NCBI RefSeq assembly: GCF_024721305.1
Contig: NZ_JAMXOD010000004.1
Location: 62,001 to 126,000, forward strand
DNA from: Aequitasia blattaphilus
GTDB taxonomy: Bacteria; Bacillota; Clostridia; Lachnospirales; Lachnospiraceae
DNA length: 64,000 nt
Direction: 5' to 3'
Shown: positions 51,282 to 60,427 of the stretch, in pieces
Layout of the letters: each line of letters starts with the position of its first letter
Numbering within the stretch: position 1 is the first letter of the stretch
Translations under genes and position numbers: made by a program
Notes under the pieces: generated by a model
The model's input: the letters and a program-made list of their open reading frames with translations, nothing else
The model's database searches: none
What the model was told of the DNA's origin: nothing

Positions 51282-52805
51282 ATGGGAATTAAAATCAGTA
51301 TGCTGATTGTCTTTTTTTTAATCATGGTTTTGGTTGGAATTTATGCAAGAAAGCACACAAAAAGTGTTGATGGATTTGTGTTGGGGGGAAGAAGTGCGGG
51401 ACCGTGGCTAACGGCCTTTGCCTATGGAACCTCTTATTTTTCGGCAGTAGTGTTTATTGGATATGCCGGACAATTTGGCTGGAAATATGGTGTTGCATCT
51501 ACTTGGATTGGAATTGGAAATGCACTGATTGGTAGTTTATTGGCCTGGGTTATTCTGGGGAGAAGAACGAAGATTATGTCCCGACATTTAAATTCAAGAA
51601 CAATGCCGGAATTTTTTGAAGGAAGATATGGAAGCAAAGCACTTAAAATTGCTGCATCAGGAATTTGCTTTATATTTTTGGTGCCTTATACGGCATCTAT
51701 TTACAATGGACTTTCCAGACTTTTTGAAATGGCATTCCATATTCCCTATCACTACTGCGTAATAGGAATGGCGGTCTTTACTGGAATATATGTTATTCTG
51801 GGAGGCTATATGGCAACTGCAATTAATGATTTTATTCAAGGAATTATTATGCTGTTTGGTATTGTAGTAATTATTGCTGCAACATTAAATACTCAAGGTG
51901 GATTTATGGAGGCAATAAAAACACTGTCAACAATTGACAGTGAAGCTTCAGCTACACTGGGACAAGCAGGGGCATACACCTCCTTTTTTGGTCCAGACCC
52001 TATCAATCTCTTAGGAGTTGTAGTATTAACATCTCTTGGAACCTGGGGATTGCCACAGATGATTAGTAAGTTCTATGCAATCAAAGATGAGAAGGCAATT
52101 AATACAGGAACTGTTATTTCTACTGTATTTGCATTTGTAGTAGCAGGTGGTTCCTATTTTCTGGGAGGCTTCGGACGCTTGTTTGATGGTCCGGAGATAA
52201 AAGATGAAATGGGAAATGTTGTCTATGATAGCGTGATGCCTCATATGCTTTCCGGTCTGCCAGATATTTTGATCGGTATTGTTGTGATATTAGTACTGTC
52301 TGCATCTATGTCAACTCTTGCATCTTTAGTACTGACCTCTAGCTCTACCTTAACTCTGGATTTTTTAAAGGGCTTTGTATTTAAAAAGATGTCAGAAAAG
52401 AAACAAGTTTTAATTATGCAGATATTAATTGTAGTATTTATTGTAATATCCGTTTTACTGGCTTTAAATCCAAGTACATTTATTGCTCAGCTGATGGGAG
52501 TGTCCTGGGGGGCATTGGCAGGATCTTTTCTGGCACCATTCTTATATGGACTCTATTGGAAAGGGGCAACAAAAGCTGCTGTGTGGGTAAGTTTTTTCTG
52601 TGGAACAGGAATTACAGTATCAAATCTTATTTTTAAGTATATTGAATCACCAATTAATGCTGGTGCGCTGGCTATGATATGTGGTCTTATCATTCTTCCG
52701 ATTGTCAGTCTCATAACACCACGCCCAGACAAAGAGACAGTCGATAAAATGTTTGCAGTATACGACACCAAAGTAGAACAAATTCAAAAGCGTACACTAA
52801 AATAA
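51282..52805 (+). CDS. Sodium:solute symporter family protein
   Basis: This 507-aa membrane protein belongs to the SSS family (PutP/PanF class). About thirteen hydrophobic segments are present. The family-typical DGFVLGGRSAGPWLTAFAYGTSYFSAVVFIGYAG (residues 26-59) and NDFIQGIIMLFG, GTWGLPQMISKFYAIKD, and SASMSTLASLVLTSSSTLTLDF are easy to see. I chose the ATG at 51282 behind AAAAGGAGAG; the in-frame upstream stretch is the promoter. Proline, pantothenate or another organic solute may be the cargo. Confidence 0.9.
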   Translation: MGIKISMLIVFFLIMVLVGIYARKHTKSVDGFVLGGRSAGPWLTAFAYGTSYFSAVVFIGYAGQFGWKYGVASTWIGIGNALIGSLLAWVILGRRTKIMSRHLNSRTMPEFFEGRYGSKALKIAASGICFIFLVPYTASIYNGLSRLFEMAFHIPYHYCVIGMAVFTGIYVILGGYMATAINDFIQGIIMLFGIVVIIAATLNTQGGFMEAIKTLSTIDSEASATLGQAGAYTSFFGPDPINLLGVVVLTSLGTWGLPQMISKFYAIKDEKAINTGTVISTVFAFVVAGGSYFLGGFGRLFDGPEIKDEMGNVVYDSVMPHMLSGLPDILIGIVVILVLSASMSTLASLVLTSSSTLTLDFLKGFVFKKMSEKKQVLIMQILIVVFIVISVLLALNPSTFIAQLMGVSWGALAGSFLAPFLYGLYWKGATKAAVWVSFFCGTGITVSNLIFKYIESPINAGALAMICGLIILPIVSLITPRPDKETVDKMFAVYDTKVEQIQKRTLK

Positions 52806-52834
52806 AAAATTATTGACGTGAGCGCAAATTGCAT

Positions 52835-52884
52835 GATATCTTAAGGTCATCAGGAAGACGTATGACTTTAAGATATCTTTTTTT
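52835..52884 (+). terminator. Terminator after the symporter gene
   Basis: A 16-bp stem with one G-T pair (52835-52850 with 52862-52877) is followed by seven T. It separates the symporter from recA. Confidence 0.92.
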
Positions 52885-52922
52885 ATCGACTGTAATTCTT
52901 ACAGAAATTTTCCCAAGATTAC

Positions 52923-52951
52923 TTGACATTTTAGGAAGGATATAATAGAAT
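52923..52951 (+). promoter_or_regulatory. Promoter of recA-recX
   Basis: TTGACA (52923-52928), a 17-base spacer and TAGAAT (52946-52951) lie upstream of recA. The nearby TATAAT at 52941 has only a 12-base spacer and is less likely. Confidence 0.75.
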
Positions 52952-52963
52952 TTAACCATTGAA

Positions 52964-52977
52964 CGAACAAACGTTCT
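52964..52977. promoter_or_regulatory. LexA (SOS) box upstream of recA
   Basis: CGAACAAACGTTCT matches the Gram-positive LexA box CGAACRNRYGTTYC at 13 of 14 positions. It lies just downstream of the -10 box, where bound LexA would block recA transcription until DNA damage. Confidence 0.88.
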
Positions 52978-52992
52978 TAAAGGAGAAAAAAC

Positions 52993-54018
52993 ATGGTGAG
53001 TGAAAATAAGAAAAAAGCATTGGATGCAGCAATTGCAAAACTTGAAAAAGATTTCGGGAAAGGAACCGTTATGAAGCTGGGTGATCCAGAGGCCAGAGCG
53101 GCAGTGGAAACAGTTCCCACCGGTTCAATAAGCTTAGACTTAGCTTTAGGTCTCGGTGGATTTCCCCGAGGAAGAGTGATTGAAATATATGGTCCAGAAT
53201 CAAGCGGTAAGACAACCGTTGCACTTCATGCAATAGCAGAAGTACAAAAAAGAGGAGGAATTGCAGGATTTGTAGATGCAGAGCATGCACTTGACCCTAA
53301 ATATGCAAAAAATATTGGTGTGGATATTGACGAGCTTTACATCTCACAACCAGACAGTGGAGATCAGGCACTTGAAATCGCGGAAACGATGGTTCGTTCC
53401 GGCGCAATTGATATTATCGTAATTGACTCCGTAGCAGCTCTTGTTCCCAGACAAGAGATTGAAGGCGATATGGGGGATAGTCACGTGGGATTGCAAGCGA
53501 GACTTATGTCTCAAGCTCTGCGTAAACTAACTCCAGTCATTAGTAAATCAAACTGTATCGTAATTTTCATCAATCAATTGAGAGAGAAAGTCGGTGTAAT
53601 GTTTGGAAATCCAGAAACCACCTCTGGAGGTAGAGCATTGAAATTTTATGCTTCTGTTCGACTGGATGTTCGTAGAATTGAAACATTAAAACAAGCCGGT
53701 GAGATGGTAGGAAACAGGACAAGAGTAAAGGTTGTAAAGAATAAAATTGCACCGCCATTCCAAGAAGCGGAATTTGATATTATGTTCGGCAAAGGAATTT
53801 CGAAGGAAGGAGATATCCTTGATTTGGCAACGAAACTTGATTTGGTTCAAAAAAGCGGGGCATGGTTTGCTTATAATAATGAAAAAATTGGACAAGGCAG
53901 AGAAAATGCAAAAGCTTATTTAATGGAACATCCCGAAGTTTTGGAAACATTAGAGGAACAAATCCGAGAAAGTTATCAAATTGATGAGGGTGGTGAAGAG
54001 ACGGAGAACAAAGAATGA
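52993..54018 (+). CDS. recA: Recombinase RecA
   Basis: RecA (341 aa) pairs homologous DNA strands and activates LexA cleavage. Walker [10 protein letters not shown] lies at residues 67-75. [48 protein letters not shown] (137-172 region, Walker B and loop 1) and [28 protein letters not shown] (loop 2) are complete. AAAGGAG precedes the ATG. It overlaps recX by ATGA. Confidence 0.98.
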   Translation: MVSENKKKALDAAIAKLEKDFGKGTVMKLGDPEARAAVETVPTGSISLDLALGLGGFPRGRVIEIYGPESSGKTTVALHAIAEVQKRGGIAGFVDAEHALDPKYAKNIGVDIDELYISQPDSGDQALEIAETMVRSGAIDIIVIDSVAALVPRQEIEGDMGDSHVGLQARLMSQALRKLTPVISKSNCIVIFINQLREKVGVMFGNPETTSGGRALKFYASVRLDVRRIETLKQAGEMVGNRTRVKVVKNKIAPPFQEAEFDIMFGKGISKEGDILDLATKLDLVQKSGAWFAYNNEKIGQGRENAKAYLMEHPEVLETLEEQIRESYQIDEGGEETENKE

Positions 54019-54617
54019 TTGTCACCAAAATCGAAAAAATAAAATCTACTTATTTTAAAGTATATATAGACGAGGAGTTTGCCTTTCGCTTAACGAAAGG
54101 TGAGCTTTCTCGCTTTTTTATTGAGGAAAACAAGGAAATTTCTCAAGAGAAACTTCATGAGATTCAAAGTGCAGTTACAAAAAGAGCAAAAAAGTATATT
54201 CTACATCTCCTTGAAGATATGGATCGAACAGAAGAGCAGCTGCGTACAAAATTAAAAGATAAGGACTATACAAAGGAAACGTCAGATGCTGCTATTTCTT
54301 ATGCAAAGGGATTTGGATACATCAATGATGCGAACTTTGCACTACGTTTTCTGGAAAGTAAAAAGCATCAAAAGAGTAAGAAAGAGCTTTATTATCTTAT
54401 GCTTCAAAAAGGCTTTGATAAAGAAGATATTTCTGCTGCGTTTTCCAGTGGCTATCAAGAGGATGTTGATGAAGAAATTGCACTGGAAAATTTGATGCAT
54501 AAAAGAAAATTTACTCGGGAAGATCAAAATGAAAAAGAAATAAAAAAGGCCCAAGCTTATTTTCTGCGCAAGGGATTTTCTTATGATATTGTCAAACGCC
54601 TTTTTCTTGACAGATAG
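54015..54617 (+). CDS. recX: Regulatory protein RecX
   Basis: RecX (200 aa) binds RecA filaments and limits their activity. The protein is highly charged and helical, with the repeated three-helix units of the family ([20 protein letters not shown] near residue 67; [23 protein letters not shown] near 113; [19 protein letters not shown] at the C-terminus). It overlaps recA by four bases (ATGA), the normal arrangement for co-translation. Confidence 0.93.
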   Translation: MIVTKIEKIKSTYFKVYIDEEFAFRLTKGELSRFFIEENKEISQEKLHEIQSAVTKRAKKYILHLLEDMDRTEEQLRTKLKDKDYTKETSDAAISYAKGFGYINDANFALRFLESKKHQKSKKELYYLMLQKGFDKEDISAAFSSGYQEDVDEEIALENLMHKRKFTREDQNEKEIKKAQAYFLRKGFSYDIVKRLFLDR

Positions 54618-54682
54618 GCAAAAGAAGGTTAAAATTGAAGTGTTGTATTTGTACAATGAAAATCAAATAAGGAGGTGCTCCT

Positions 54683-56236
54683 GTGCCAATAGGAATCGGA
54701 ATTGCTGCAATTATTGTAGTTGCCATTCTGGCTGCGCTAATTAGTCGTGTTCTAACGATTTCAAGCTTAAAAAGTAATGCTGAAAGCAAAATCGGAAATG
54801 CAGAAACAAAAGCGAGAGAAATCATTGATGAAGCGGTTAAAACAGCGGAGGCCAAAAAGAAGGAGTCTCTATTAGAAGTAAAGGAAGAGTCCATAAAGAC
54901 GAAGAATGAGCTTGAAAAGGAGACAAAGGAACGGCGCGCAGAATTACAGCGTTATGAAAAAAGAGTACTGTCTAAGGAAGAAACTTTGGAAAAACGCTCT
55001 GATGCATTAGAAAAACGTGAAAATAGTTTTTCTACCAAAGAAGAGCAGTTAAAGAGTAAAGAAGCAAAAGTTGAGGAGCTTAGCAGGCAAAGGGTACAGG
55101 AACTAGAGAGAATCTCAGGATTAACCTCTGAACAAGCAAAAGAGTATTTGTTAAAAACTGTTGAAGATGATGTAAAACATGATGCTGCGAAATTAGTTAA
55201 AGAATTAGAAACACAAGCAAAGGAAGAAGCTGACAAAAAAGCGAAGGAATATGTGATTACTGCGATACAAAGGTGTTCAGCTGATCACGTAGCAGAGACA
55301 ACGATTTCCGTTGTGCAACTTCCAAGCGATGAGATGAAGGGTAGAATTATAGGACGAGAAGGTCGTAACATTAGAGCTCTCGAAACCTTAACTGGAGTGG
55401 AATTAATTATCGATGATACACCAGAAGCTGTGGTATTATCAGGATTTGATCCAATCCGAAGAGAAGTAGCTAAGATCGCTCTTGAAAAACTAATTGTAGA
55501 CGGAAGAATTCATCCGGCTCGAATAGAAGAGATGGTCGAAAAAGCACAAAAAGAAGTAGAAGTAATGATTCGTGAAGAAGGTGAAGAAGCCGCTCTGGAA
55601 GTAGGAGTACATGGCATTCATCCGGAATTGATTAAATTATTGGGACGAATGAGATTTCGTACCAGTTACGGTCAAAATGCACTGAAACATTCGATTGAAG
55701 TGGCACATCTTGCCGGATTACTGGCAGGTGAAATTGGACTTGATGTTCGAATTGCCAAAAGAGCAGGTTTATTACATGACATTGGAAAATCCATCGATCA
55801 TGATGTGGAAGGTTCGCATATACAAATAGGCGTTGATTTGTGCCGTAAGTACAAAGAATCGGCAGTTGTAATCAATGCAGTTGAAGCCCATCATGGAGAT
55901 GTTGAGCCCACGTCGTTAATAGCAGTGATTGTTCAAGCAGCTGATACAATTTCTGCAGCTAGGCCGGGCGCTAGAAGAGAAACATTAGAAACATACACAA
56001 ACAGATTGAAACAATTAGAAGATATTACAAATCAATTCAAGGGAGTTGATAAATCTTTTGCGATTCAGGCAGGTAGAGAGGTTCGAATTATGGTAGTTCC
56101 TGAACAAGTATCTGACGCCGACATGGTATTGATGGCCAGAGATATTGCGAAGCAAATCGAGTATGAATTAGAATATCCTGGACAAATAAAGGTAAATGTG
56201 ATTCGTGAATCACGAGTGACAGACTTTGCGAAATAG
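54683..56236 (+). CDS. rny: Ribonuclease Y
   Basis: RNase Y (517 aa) is a membrane-anchored endoribonuclease that starts mRNA decay in many Firmicutes. One N-terminal membrane helix (about 4-24) is followed by a long coiled coil (about 30-200), a KH domain ([17 protein letters not shown] near 215) and an HD domain with [16 protein letters not shown] and [15 protein letters not shown] (near 340-375). The start is a GTG behind AAGGAGGTGCTC. A terminator follows. Confidence 0.97.
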   Translation: MPIGIGIAAIIVVAILAALISRVLTISSLKSNAESKIGNAETKAREIIDEAVKTAEAKKKESLLEVKEESIKTKNELEKETKERRAELQRYEKRVLSKEETLEKRSDALEKRENSFSTKEEQLKSKEAKVEELSRQRVQELERISGLTSEQAKEYLLKTVEDDVKHDAAKLVKELETQAKEEADKKAKEYVITAIQRCSADHVAETTISVVQLPSDEMKGRIIGREGRNIRALETLTGVELIIDDTPEAVVLSGFDPIRREVAKIALEKLIVDGRIHPARIEEMVEKAQKEVEVMIREEGEEAALEVGVHGIHPELIKLLGRMRFRTSYGQNALKHSIEVAHLAGLLAGEIGLDVRIAKRAGLLHDIGKSIDHDVEGSHIQIGVDLCRKYKESAVVINAVEAHHGDVEPTSLIAVIVQAADTISAARPGARRETLETYTNRLKQLEDITNQFKGVDKSFAIQAGREVRIMVVPEQVSDADMVLMARDIAKQIEYELEYPGQIKVNVIRESRVTDFAK

Positions 56237-56243
56237 TAAAATG

Positions 56244-56273
56244 AGAGAATCGAGTAATCGATTCTCTTTTTTT
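56244..56273 (+). terminator. Terminator after rny
   Basis: A 10-bp perfect stem (AGAGAATCGA at 56244-56253, TCGATTCTCT at 56258-56267) with a GTAA loop is followed by a run of T. Confidence 0.93.
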
Positions 56274-56394
56274 ATCCATACTTTAATACGATGCATTTTA
56301 TGAAGGATGCATTGTATGCTCTTGCATAATATTTAGAGAACAAGGATAAATACGTATACAAAACTCCGAAAATAGAATATACCAGTAATTAATC

Positions 56395-56423
56395 TTGCAT
56401 TTTCTCGATAAAAGAGATATAAT
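56395..56423 (+). promoter_or_regulatory. Promoter of the aminotransferase gene
   Basis: TTGCAT (56395-56400), a 17-base spacer and TATAAT (56418-56423) precede the aminotransferase by about 43 bases. Two direct copies of GATGCATT lie upstream near 56290 and 56307; no role is known. Confidence 0.75.
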
Positions 56424-56466
56424 TCCATTAGTGATTAAAATTTCAAAAGTAAGGTAGGTAAATAAG

Positions 56467-57666
56467 ATGTCATTAGCGTTATCAGAAAAAGCACTGAAAG
56501 TAAAGCCGTCATCAACTTTAGCAATTACGGCCAAAGCAAAAAAATTAAAAGAAAAAGGTGTGGATGTTGTAGGGTTCGGAGCAGGAGAACCAGACTTTGA
56601 CACTCCTATAAATATAAAGGATGCAGCATCAGATGCTATTAATTCAGGGTTTACAAAGTATACTCCGGCATCAGGAACAGACGAGCTAAAACTTGCTATC
56701 TCAAAAAAATTCAAAGAGTTCAACGGATTAAACTACGAAAAAAATCAAATCGTGGTAAGTAATGGAGGAAAGCACTCTCTTACAAATATATTTGAAGCTA
56801 TTATGAATCCAGGGGATGAGGTAATCATTCCAGCACCTTATTGGCTGACCTACCCTGAGATTGTGAAGCTTTGTGATGGTGTTCCTGTATACTTATATGG
56901 AGACAAAAAAACAGGATATAAAATCACAGCAGAGCAAGTACAGGATGCCATAACTCCAAAGACAAAAGCACTTATTTTAAATACACCCAGCAATCCAACT
57001 GGGATGATTTATTCGGAAGAAGAGCTAAAAGCAATTGCAGATGTTGTTGTTAAAAATGATATCTACGTTGTCGCAGATGAAATGTATGAATATCTAATTT
57101 ATGGAGATAAAAAACATGTAAGCATCGCTTCATTAGGAGACGAAATCTATAAAAGAACCATTACCTGCAGTGGTGTATCTAAAAGCTATGCTATGACAGG
57201 ATGGAGAATTGGTTATACAGGATCAAGTGTTGAAATTGCTAAACTGATGTCAAGCATTCAAAGTCATCAAACTTCTAACCCTTGCTCCATTGCTCAAAAA
57301 GCAGCCACGGAAGCTATCAACGGTTGTCAAAATACGGTTGGTGAGATGAAAAAGGAATTTGATGAAAGACGTAAATTCATGTCTGACCGAATTCAAGCAA
57401 TGCCTCTTGTGGACACCTTAGAGCCAGAAGGCGCTTTCTATGTGTTTGTAGATTGCAGTGAATTAATTGGACGTAGCTACAAAGAAAGAAAAATCGAGAG
57501 TGCAAACTGTATCGCGAATATACTGATAGAAGATTATAATGTCGCTGTTGTTCCATGTGAAGATTTTGGGTTTGACAAACACATACGCTTGTCCTATGCT
57601 ATATCAATGAAAGCAATTACGAAGGGGTTAGATCGTATCGAGGATTTTTTAAACACCCTTTCATAG
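56467..57666 (+). CDS. aspB: Class I aminotransferase, aspartate aminotransferase-like
   Basis: This 399-aa PLP enzyme transfers amino groups, probably between aspartate and 2-oxoglutarate. NTPSNPTG near residue 176, DEMYEYLIY near 206 and the PLP lysine in SGVSKSYAMTGWRIGY near 239 are intact, as is the C-terminal RLSYAIS with the carboxylate-binding Arg. The N-terminal LSEKALKVKPSSTLAITAKAK matches the Bacillus-type AspAT I-beta subgroup. AAGGTAGG precedes the ATG. Other acidic or aromatic substrates are possible. Confidence 0.9.
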   Translation: MSLALSEKALKVKPSSTLAITAKAKKLKEKGVDVVGFGAGEPDFDTPINIKDAASDAINSGFTKYTPASGTDELKLAISKKFKEFNGLNYEKNQIVVSNGGKHSLTNIFEAIMNPGDEVIIPAPYWLTYPEIVKLCDGVPVYLYGDKKTGYKITAEQVQDAITPKTKALILNTPSNPTGMIYSEEELKAIADVVVKNDIYVVADEMYEYLIYGDKKHVSIASLGDEIYKRTITCSGVSKSYAMTGWRIGYTGSSVEIAKLMSSIQSHQTSNPCSIAQKAATEAINGCQNTVGEMKKEFDERRKFMSDRIQAMPLVDTLEPEGAFYVFVDCSELIGRSYKERKIESANCIANILIEDYNVAVVPCEDFGFDKHIRLSYAISMKAITKGLDRIEDFLNTLS

Positions 57667-57681
57667 CAAAGGAGATAAGAC

Positions 57682-58230
57682 ATGAGCAACGAAGTTAAAC
57701 GAGTGAAGCGTGAAGAAGTGTATAAGGGGCGGATTTTAACCCTTTACAAGGACTATATGAAATTCGAAAATGGTAATACTTCCCAATGGGATTTTATACA
57801 CCATGACGGTGCAACCGCTGTTCTGCCTGTCTTAGAGGATGGAAAAATTGTGATGGTAAGACAATATCGCAATGCATTAGAGCGAGACACCTTAGAGATT
57901 CCAGCTGGAAAGTTGGATTCTCCTGATGAGGATCCGATCAAATGCGCCCAAAGAGAATTGGAAGAGGAGACGGGATATCGTAGCGAAAAATGGTCCCACT
58001 TACTGACAATTAAAACCACAGTTGCCTTTTGTGATGAAAACATTGAGGTTTACTTGGCAGAGAATTTAATTTCCGGCACTCCCCATCTGGATGAAAATGA
58101 ATATGTCGAAATCGAGAAATTTACTTTAGAAGAATTGAAGAAAAAAATATTTGACTGTGAAATTCAAGATTCTAAGACAGTAGCTGCTATACTGGCTTAT
58201 GAATCGAAATATAAAAGCTCTATCTCTTAA
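57682..58230 (+). CDS. nudF: ADP-ribose pyrophosphatase, NUDIX family
   Basis: This 182-aa NUDIX hydrolase most likely splits ADP-ribose into AMP and ribose phosphate. The Nudix box (GKLDSPDEDPIKCAQREL then EEETGY, about residues 75-98) is complete, and VRQYRNALERDTLEIPAG before it is characteristic of ADP-ribose pyrophosphatases. AAAGGAG precedes the ATG, 15 bases after the aminotransferase gene, so both share a transcript. Confidence 0.9.
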   Translation: MSNEVKRVKREEVYKGRILTLYKDYMKFENGNTSQWDFIHHDGATAVLPVLEDGKIVMVRQYRNALERDTLEIPAGKLDSPDEDPIKCAQRELEEETGYRSEKWSHLLTIKTTVAFCDENIEVYLAENLISGTPHLDENEYVEIEKFTLEELKKKIFDCEIQDSKTVAAILAYESKYKSSIS

Positions 58231-58266
58231 CTGAGGTGGAGTTTTTGTATTTTATGAAATACAATA

Positions 58267-58295
58267 TTGACATTCTTAATTCCTAGTATTAAACT
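58267..58295 (+). promoter_or_regulatory. Putative promoter of the isc operon
   Basis: TTGACA (58267-58272), a 17-base spacer and TAAACT (58290-58295) lie ahead of iscR. The -10 box falls inside the palindrome at 58282-58298. Confidence 0.65.
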
Positions 58296-58298
58296 AGG
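58282..58298. promoter_or_regulatory. Palindromic operator candidate for the Rrf2/IscR-type regulator
   Basis: CCTAGT-ATTAA-ACTAGG is a perfect 6-bp inverted repeat with a 5-base centre, overlapping the -10 box. Its place directly ahead of an Rrf2-type regulator gene suggests autoregulation. Confidence 0.65.
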
Positions 58299-58317
58299 GA
58301 TTAAAGAGGTGATGATA

Positions 58318-58779
58318 TTGAAGCTTTCAACAAAAGGAAGATATGGATTAAGAGCAATGATTGACCTTGCACGCTTCAGCCAAAACGAGCCCGTTTCAAT
58401 TAATAGTATTGCTACCAGACAAAATATCTCTGAGGGATACCTTGAACAAATCGTATCCCGCCTAAAAAAAGCTGGTTTAGTGGATAGCTTAAGAGGTGCA
58501 AGTGGCGGATATTTTCTTGGAAAAGATGCCAGCCACATATCGGTAGGCGATGTTTTACGTGCTTTAGAGGGTGATTTGGATCCTGTAAAGTGTACTGGTT
58601 TTGATGAAGACGAGGGATGCAGCGCATCGAAGGGATGTGTAACAAAGTATGTATGGCAGAAAATAAATGATAGCATCAATCAAACAGTAGACCAAATTAT
58701 GCTCTCGGAATTAGTGGAAGAAAGTATTGAAATAGATCCCACAGGTGAACTAGACGCATCAATGTGTAAGGGAAAGTAG
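58318..58779 (+). CDS. iscR: Rrf2-family iron-sulfur regulator (IscR-like)
   Basis: This 153-aa regulator should sense iron-sulfur cluster status and control the isc genes behind it. A winged helix (residues 1-70, MKLSTKGRYGLRAMIDLA and NISEGYLEQIVSRLKKAGLVDSLRGASGGY) is followed by a cluster-binding region with Cys92, Cys101 and Cys107 (C-x8-C-x5-C; E. coli IscR has C-x5-C-x5-C). The strong AAAGAGGTGAT sequence fixes the start at the TTG at 58318 rather than the ATG or GTG inside the site. CymR-type cysteine regulation is a less likely alternative. Confidence 0.88.
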   Translation: MKLSTKGRYGLRAMIDLARFSQNEPVSINSIATRQNISEGYLEQIVSRLKKAGLVDSLRGASGGYFLGKDASHISVGDVLRALEGDLDPVKCTGFDEDEGCSASKGCVTKYVWQKINDSINQTVDQIMLSELVEESIEIDPTGELDASMCKGK

Positions 58780-58788
58780 GAGGTTCTT

Positions 58789-59970
58789 ATGAATAAATTG
58801 ATTTATTTAGACAATGCAGCAACAACAAAGACAGATCCCAGAGTTGTGGAAGAGATGCTGCCGTATTTTTCGGAGAAATTCGGAAACCCATCCAGTATAT
58901 ACAGTTTTGCAGCTGCAAATAAGGAAGTGGAAACAAAACAAAGAGATAGAATCGCAAAAAGTCTTGGAGCAAAAAGCAATGAAATATACTTTACAGCTGG
59001 TGGTTCGGAGTCGGATAATTGGGCATTAAAGGCAACAGCTGAGGCCTATAAAGAGAAAGGCAATCACATTATTACTACAAAAATTGAGCATCATGCAATT
59101 TTGCATAGTGCAGATTATTTGGAAAAACATGGGATTGAAGTAACGTATTTAGATGTAGACGAATATGGACTTATTGATTTAGACGAACTAGAAAATGCGA
59201 TTCGTCCTACAACGATTCTGATATCTATCATGTTTGCAAATAATGAGATTGGAACAATTGAACCAATTAAGGAGATTGGGGAAATTGCAAAGAAGCACAA
59301 CATTCTCTTTCATACGGATGCTGTACAAGCTTATGGTCATGTACCAATCCATGTAGATGAGATGAATATCGATATGTTAAGTGCCAGCGGACACAAGTTT
59401 AATGGACCAAAAGGAATTGGTTTTTTATACATACGCAAAGGGGTTAAGATTCGCTCTTTCATACACGGTGGAGCGCAGGAGAGAAAGAGGCGGGCAGGAA
59501 CGGAAAATGTACCGGGTATTGTAGGAATGGGAGCAGCAGCAAAGCTTGCAGAGGATTCCATGGCTGAACGGGCAAAACAAGAAAGTGATTTGAGAGATTA
59601 TCTTATTAACCGTGTCTTAAAGGAGATTCCTTATTCCAGATTAAACGGGCATCCCACGAAACGATTACCTAATAATGCAAATTTCTGCTTTCGTTTCATT
59701 GAAGGAGAAGGAATGTTGATTCGTTTGGATATGAAGGGCATATGTGCATCCAGTGGATCTGCCTGTACTTCGGGCTCACTTGATCCTTCTCACGTGCTTC
59801 TGGCAATTGGGCTTCCCCATGAAATTGCCCATGGTTCCCTTCGATTGACTTTAGGTGAAGATACTACAAAAGAAGATATTGATTACGTAGTTGATAACTT
59901 AAAAGAAATCGTAAAAGGGATTCGGGAAATGTCACCTTTATATGAAGATTTTTTAAAGAAAAACAAATAG
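58789..59970 (+). CDS. iscS: Cysteine desulfurase IscS/NifS
   Basis: IscS (393 aa) removes sulfur from cysteine for iron-sulfur clusters and thiolated tRNA. YLDNAATTKTDP starts the PLP fold, the PLP lysine is Lys203 in SASGHKFNGPKG, and the persulfide Cys326 lies in SSGSACTSGSLDPS. It follows iscR after 9 bases and precedes iscU, so the operon builds clusters under IscR control. It also supplies sulfur to MnmA encoded two genes on. Confidence 0.96.
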   Translation: MNKLIYLDNAATTKTDPRVVEEMLPYFSEKFGNPSSIYSFAAANKEVETKQRDRIAKSLGAKSNEIYFTAGGSESDNWALKATAEAYKEKGNHIITTKIEHHAILHSADYLEKHGIEVTYLDVDEYGLIDLDELENAIRPTTILISIMFANNEIGTIEPIKEIGEIAKKHNILFHTDAVQAYGHVPIHVDEMNIDMLSASGHKFNGPKGIGFLYIRKGVKIRSFIHGGAQERKRRAGTENVPGIVGMGAAAKLAEDSMAERAKQESDLRDYLINRVLKEIPYSRLNGHPTKRLPNNANFCFRFIEGEGMLIRLDMKGICASSGSACTSGSLDPSHVLLAIGLPHEIAHGSLRLTLGEDTTKEDIDYVVDNLKEIVKGIREMSPLYEDFLKKNK

Positions 59971-59986
59971 AGTTGGAGGAAGAGCT

Positions 59987-60427
59987 ATGTATTCAGAAAA
60001 AGTAATGGACCATTTTGAAAATCCTAGAAATGTTGGAGAGATCGAAAATCCCAGTGGTGTAGGCACAGTAGGAAATGCAAAGTGTGGCGATATCATGAGA
60101 ATGTATTTAGACATTGATGAAAATCATGTTATAAAAGATGTTAAATTTAAAACCTTTGGCTGTGGTGCTGCTGTTGCAACCAGTTCAATGGCAACAGAAT
60201 TGGTAAAAGGAAAAACAGTAGAAGAAGCTTTAAAAGTAACCAATAAAGCCGTTATGGATGCCTTGGATGGACTGCCACCGGTGAAGGTGCACTGCTCCCT
60301 ATTGGCAGAAGAATCAATACATGCCGCTCTCTGGGATTATGCTGAAAAGAAGGGGTTGACAATTGAAGGACTTAAGAAGCCGAAATCAGATATTCATGAG
60401 GATGAAGAAGAGGAAGAAGAGTATTAA
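59987..60427 (+). CDS. iscU: Iron-sulfur cluster scaffold IscU/NifU
   Basis: IscU (146 aa) is the scaffold on which iron-sulfur clusters are built. Cluster ligands Cys33 (AKCGD, with Asp35), Cys59 (FGCGAAVATSSM) and Cys103 (VHCSLLAEES) are present. After the normal fold there is a C-terminal tail ending in a run of Asp/Glu (DEEEEEEY). It overlaps mnmA by one base (TAATG). Single-domain form, without the Nif-type ferredoxin part. Confidence 0.95.
   Translation: MYSEKVMDHFENPRNVGEIENPSGVGTVGNAKCGDIMRMYLDIDENHVIKDVKFKTFGCGAAVATSSMATELVKGKTVEEALKVTNKAVMDALDGLPPVKVHCSLLAEESIHAALWDYAEKKGLTIEGLKKPKSDIHEDEEEEEEY

Noticed and set aside
52941-52946. TATAAT as the recA -10 box
   Set aside because: Its distance to TTGACA is only 12 bases; TAGAAT at 52946-52951 has the correct 17-base spacer.
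54342-54656. Minus-strand open frame of 104 codons over recX
   Set aside because: It is antisense to recX, rich in Phe/Ile from the complement of Lys/Glu codons, and has no ribosome binding site.
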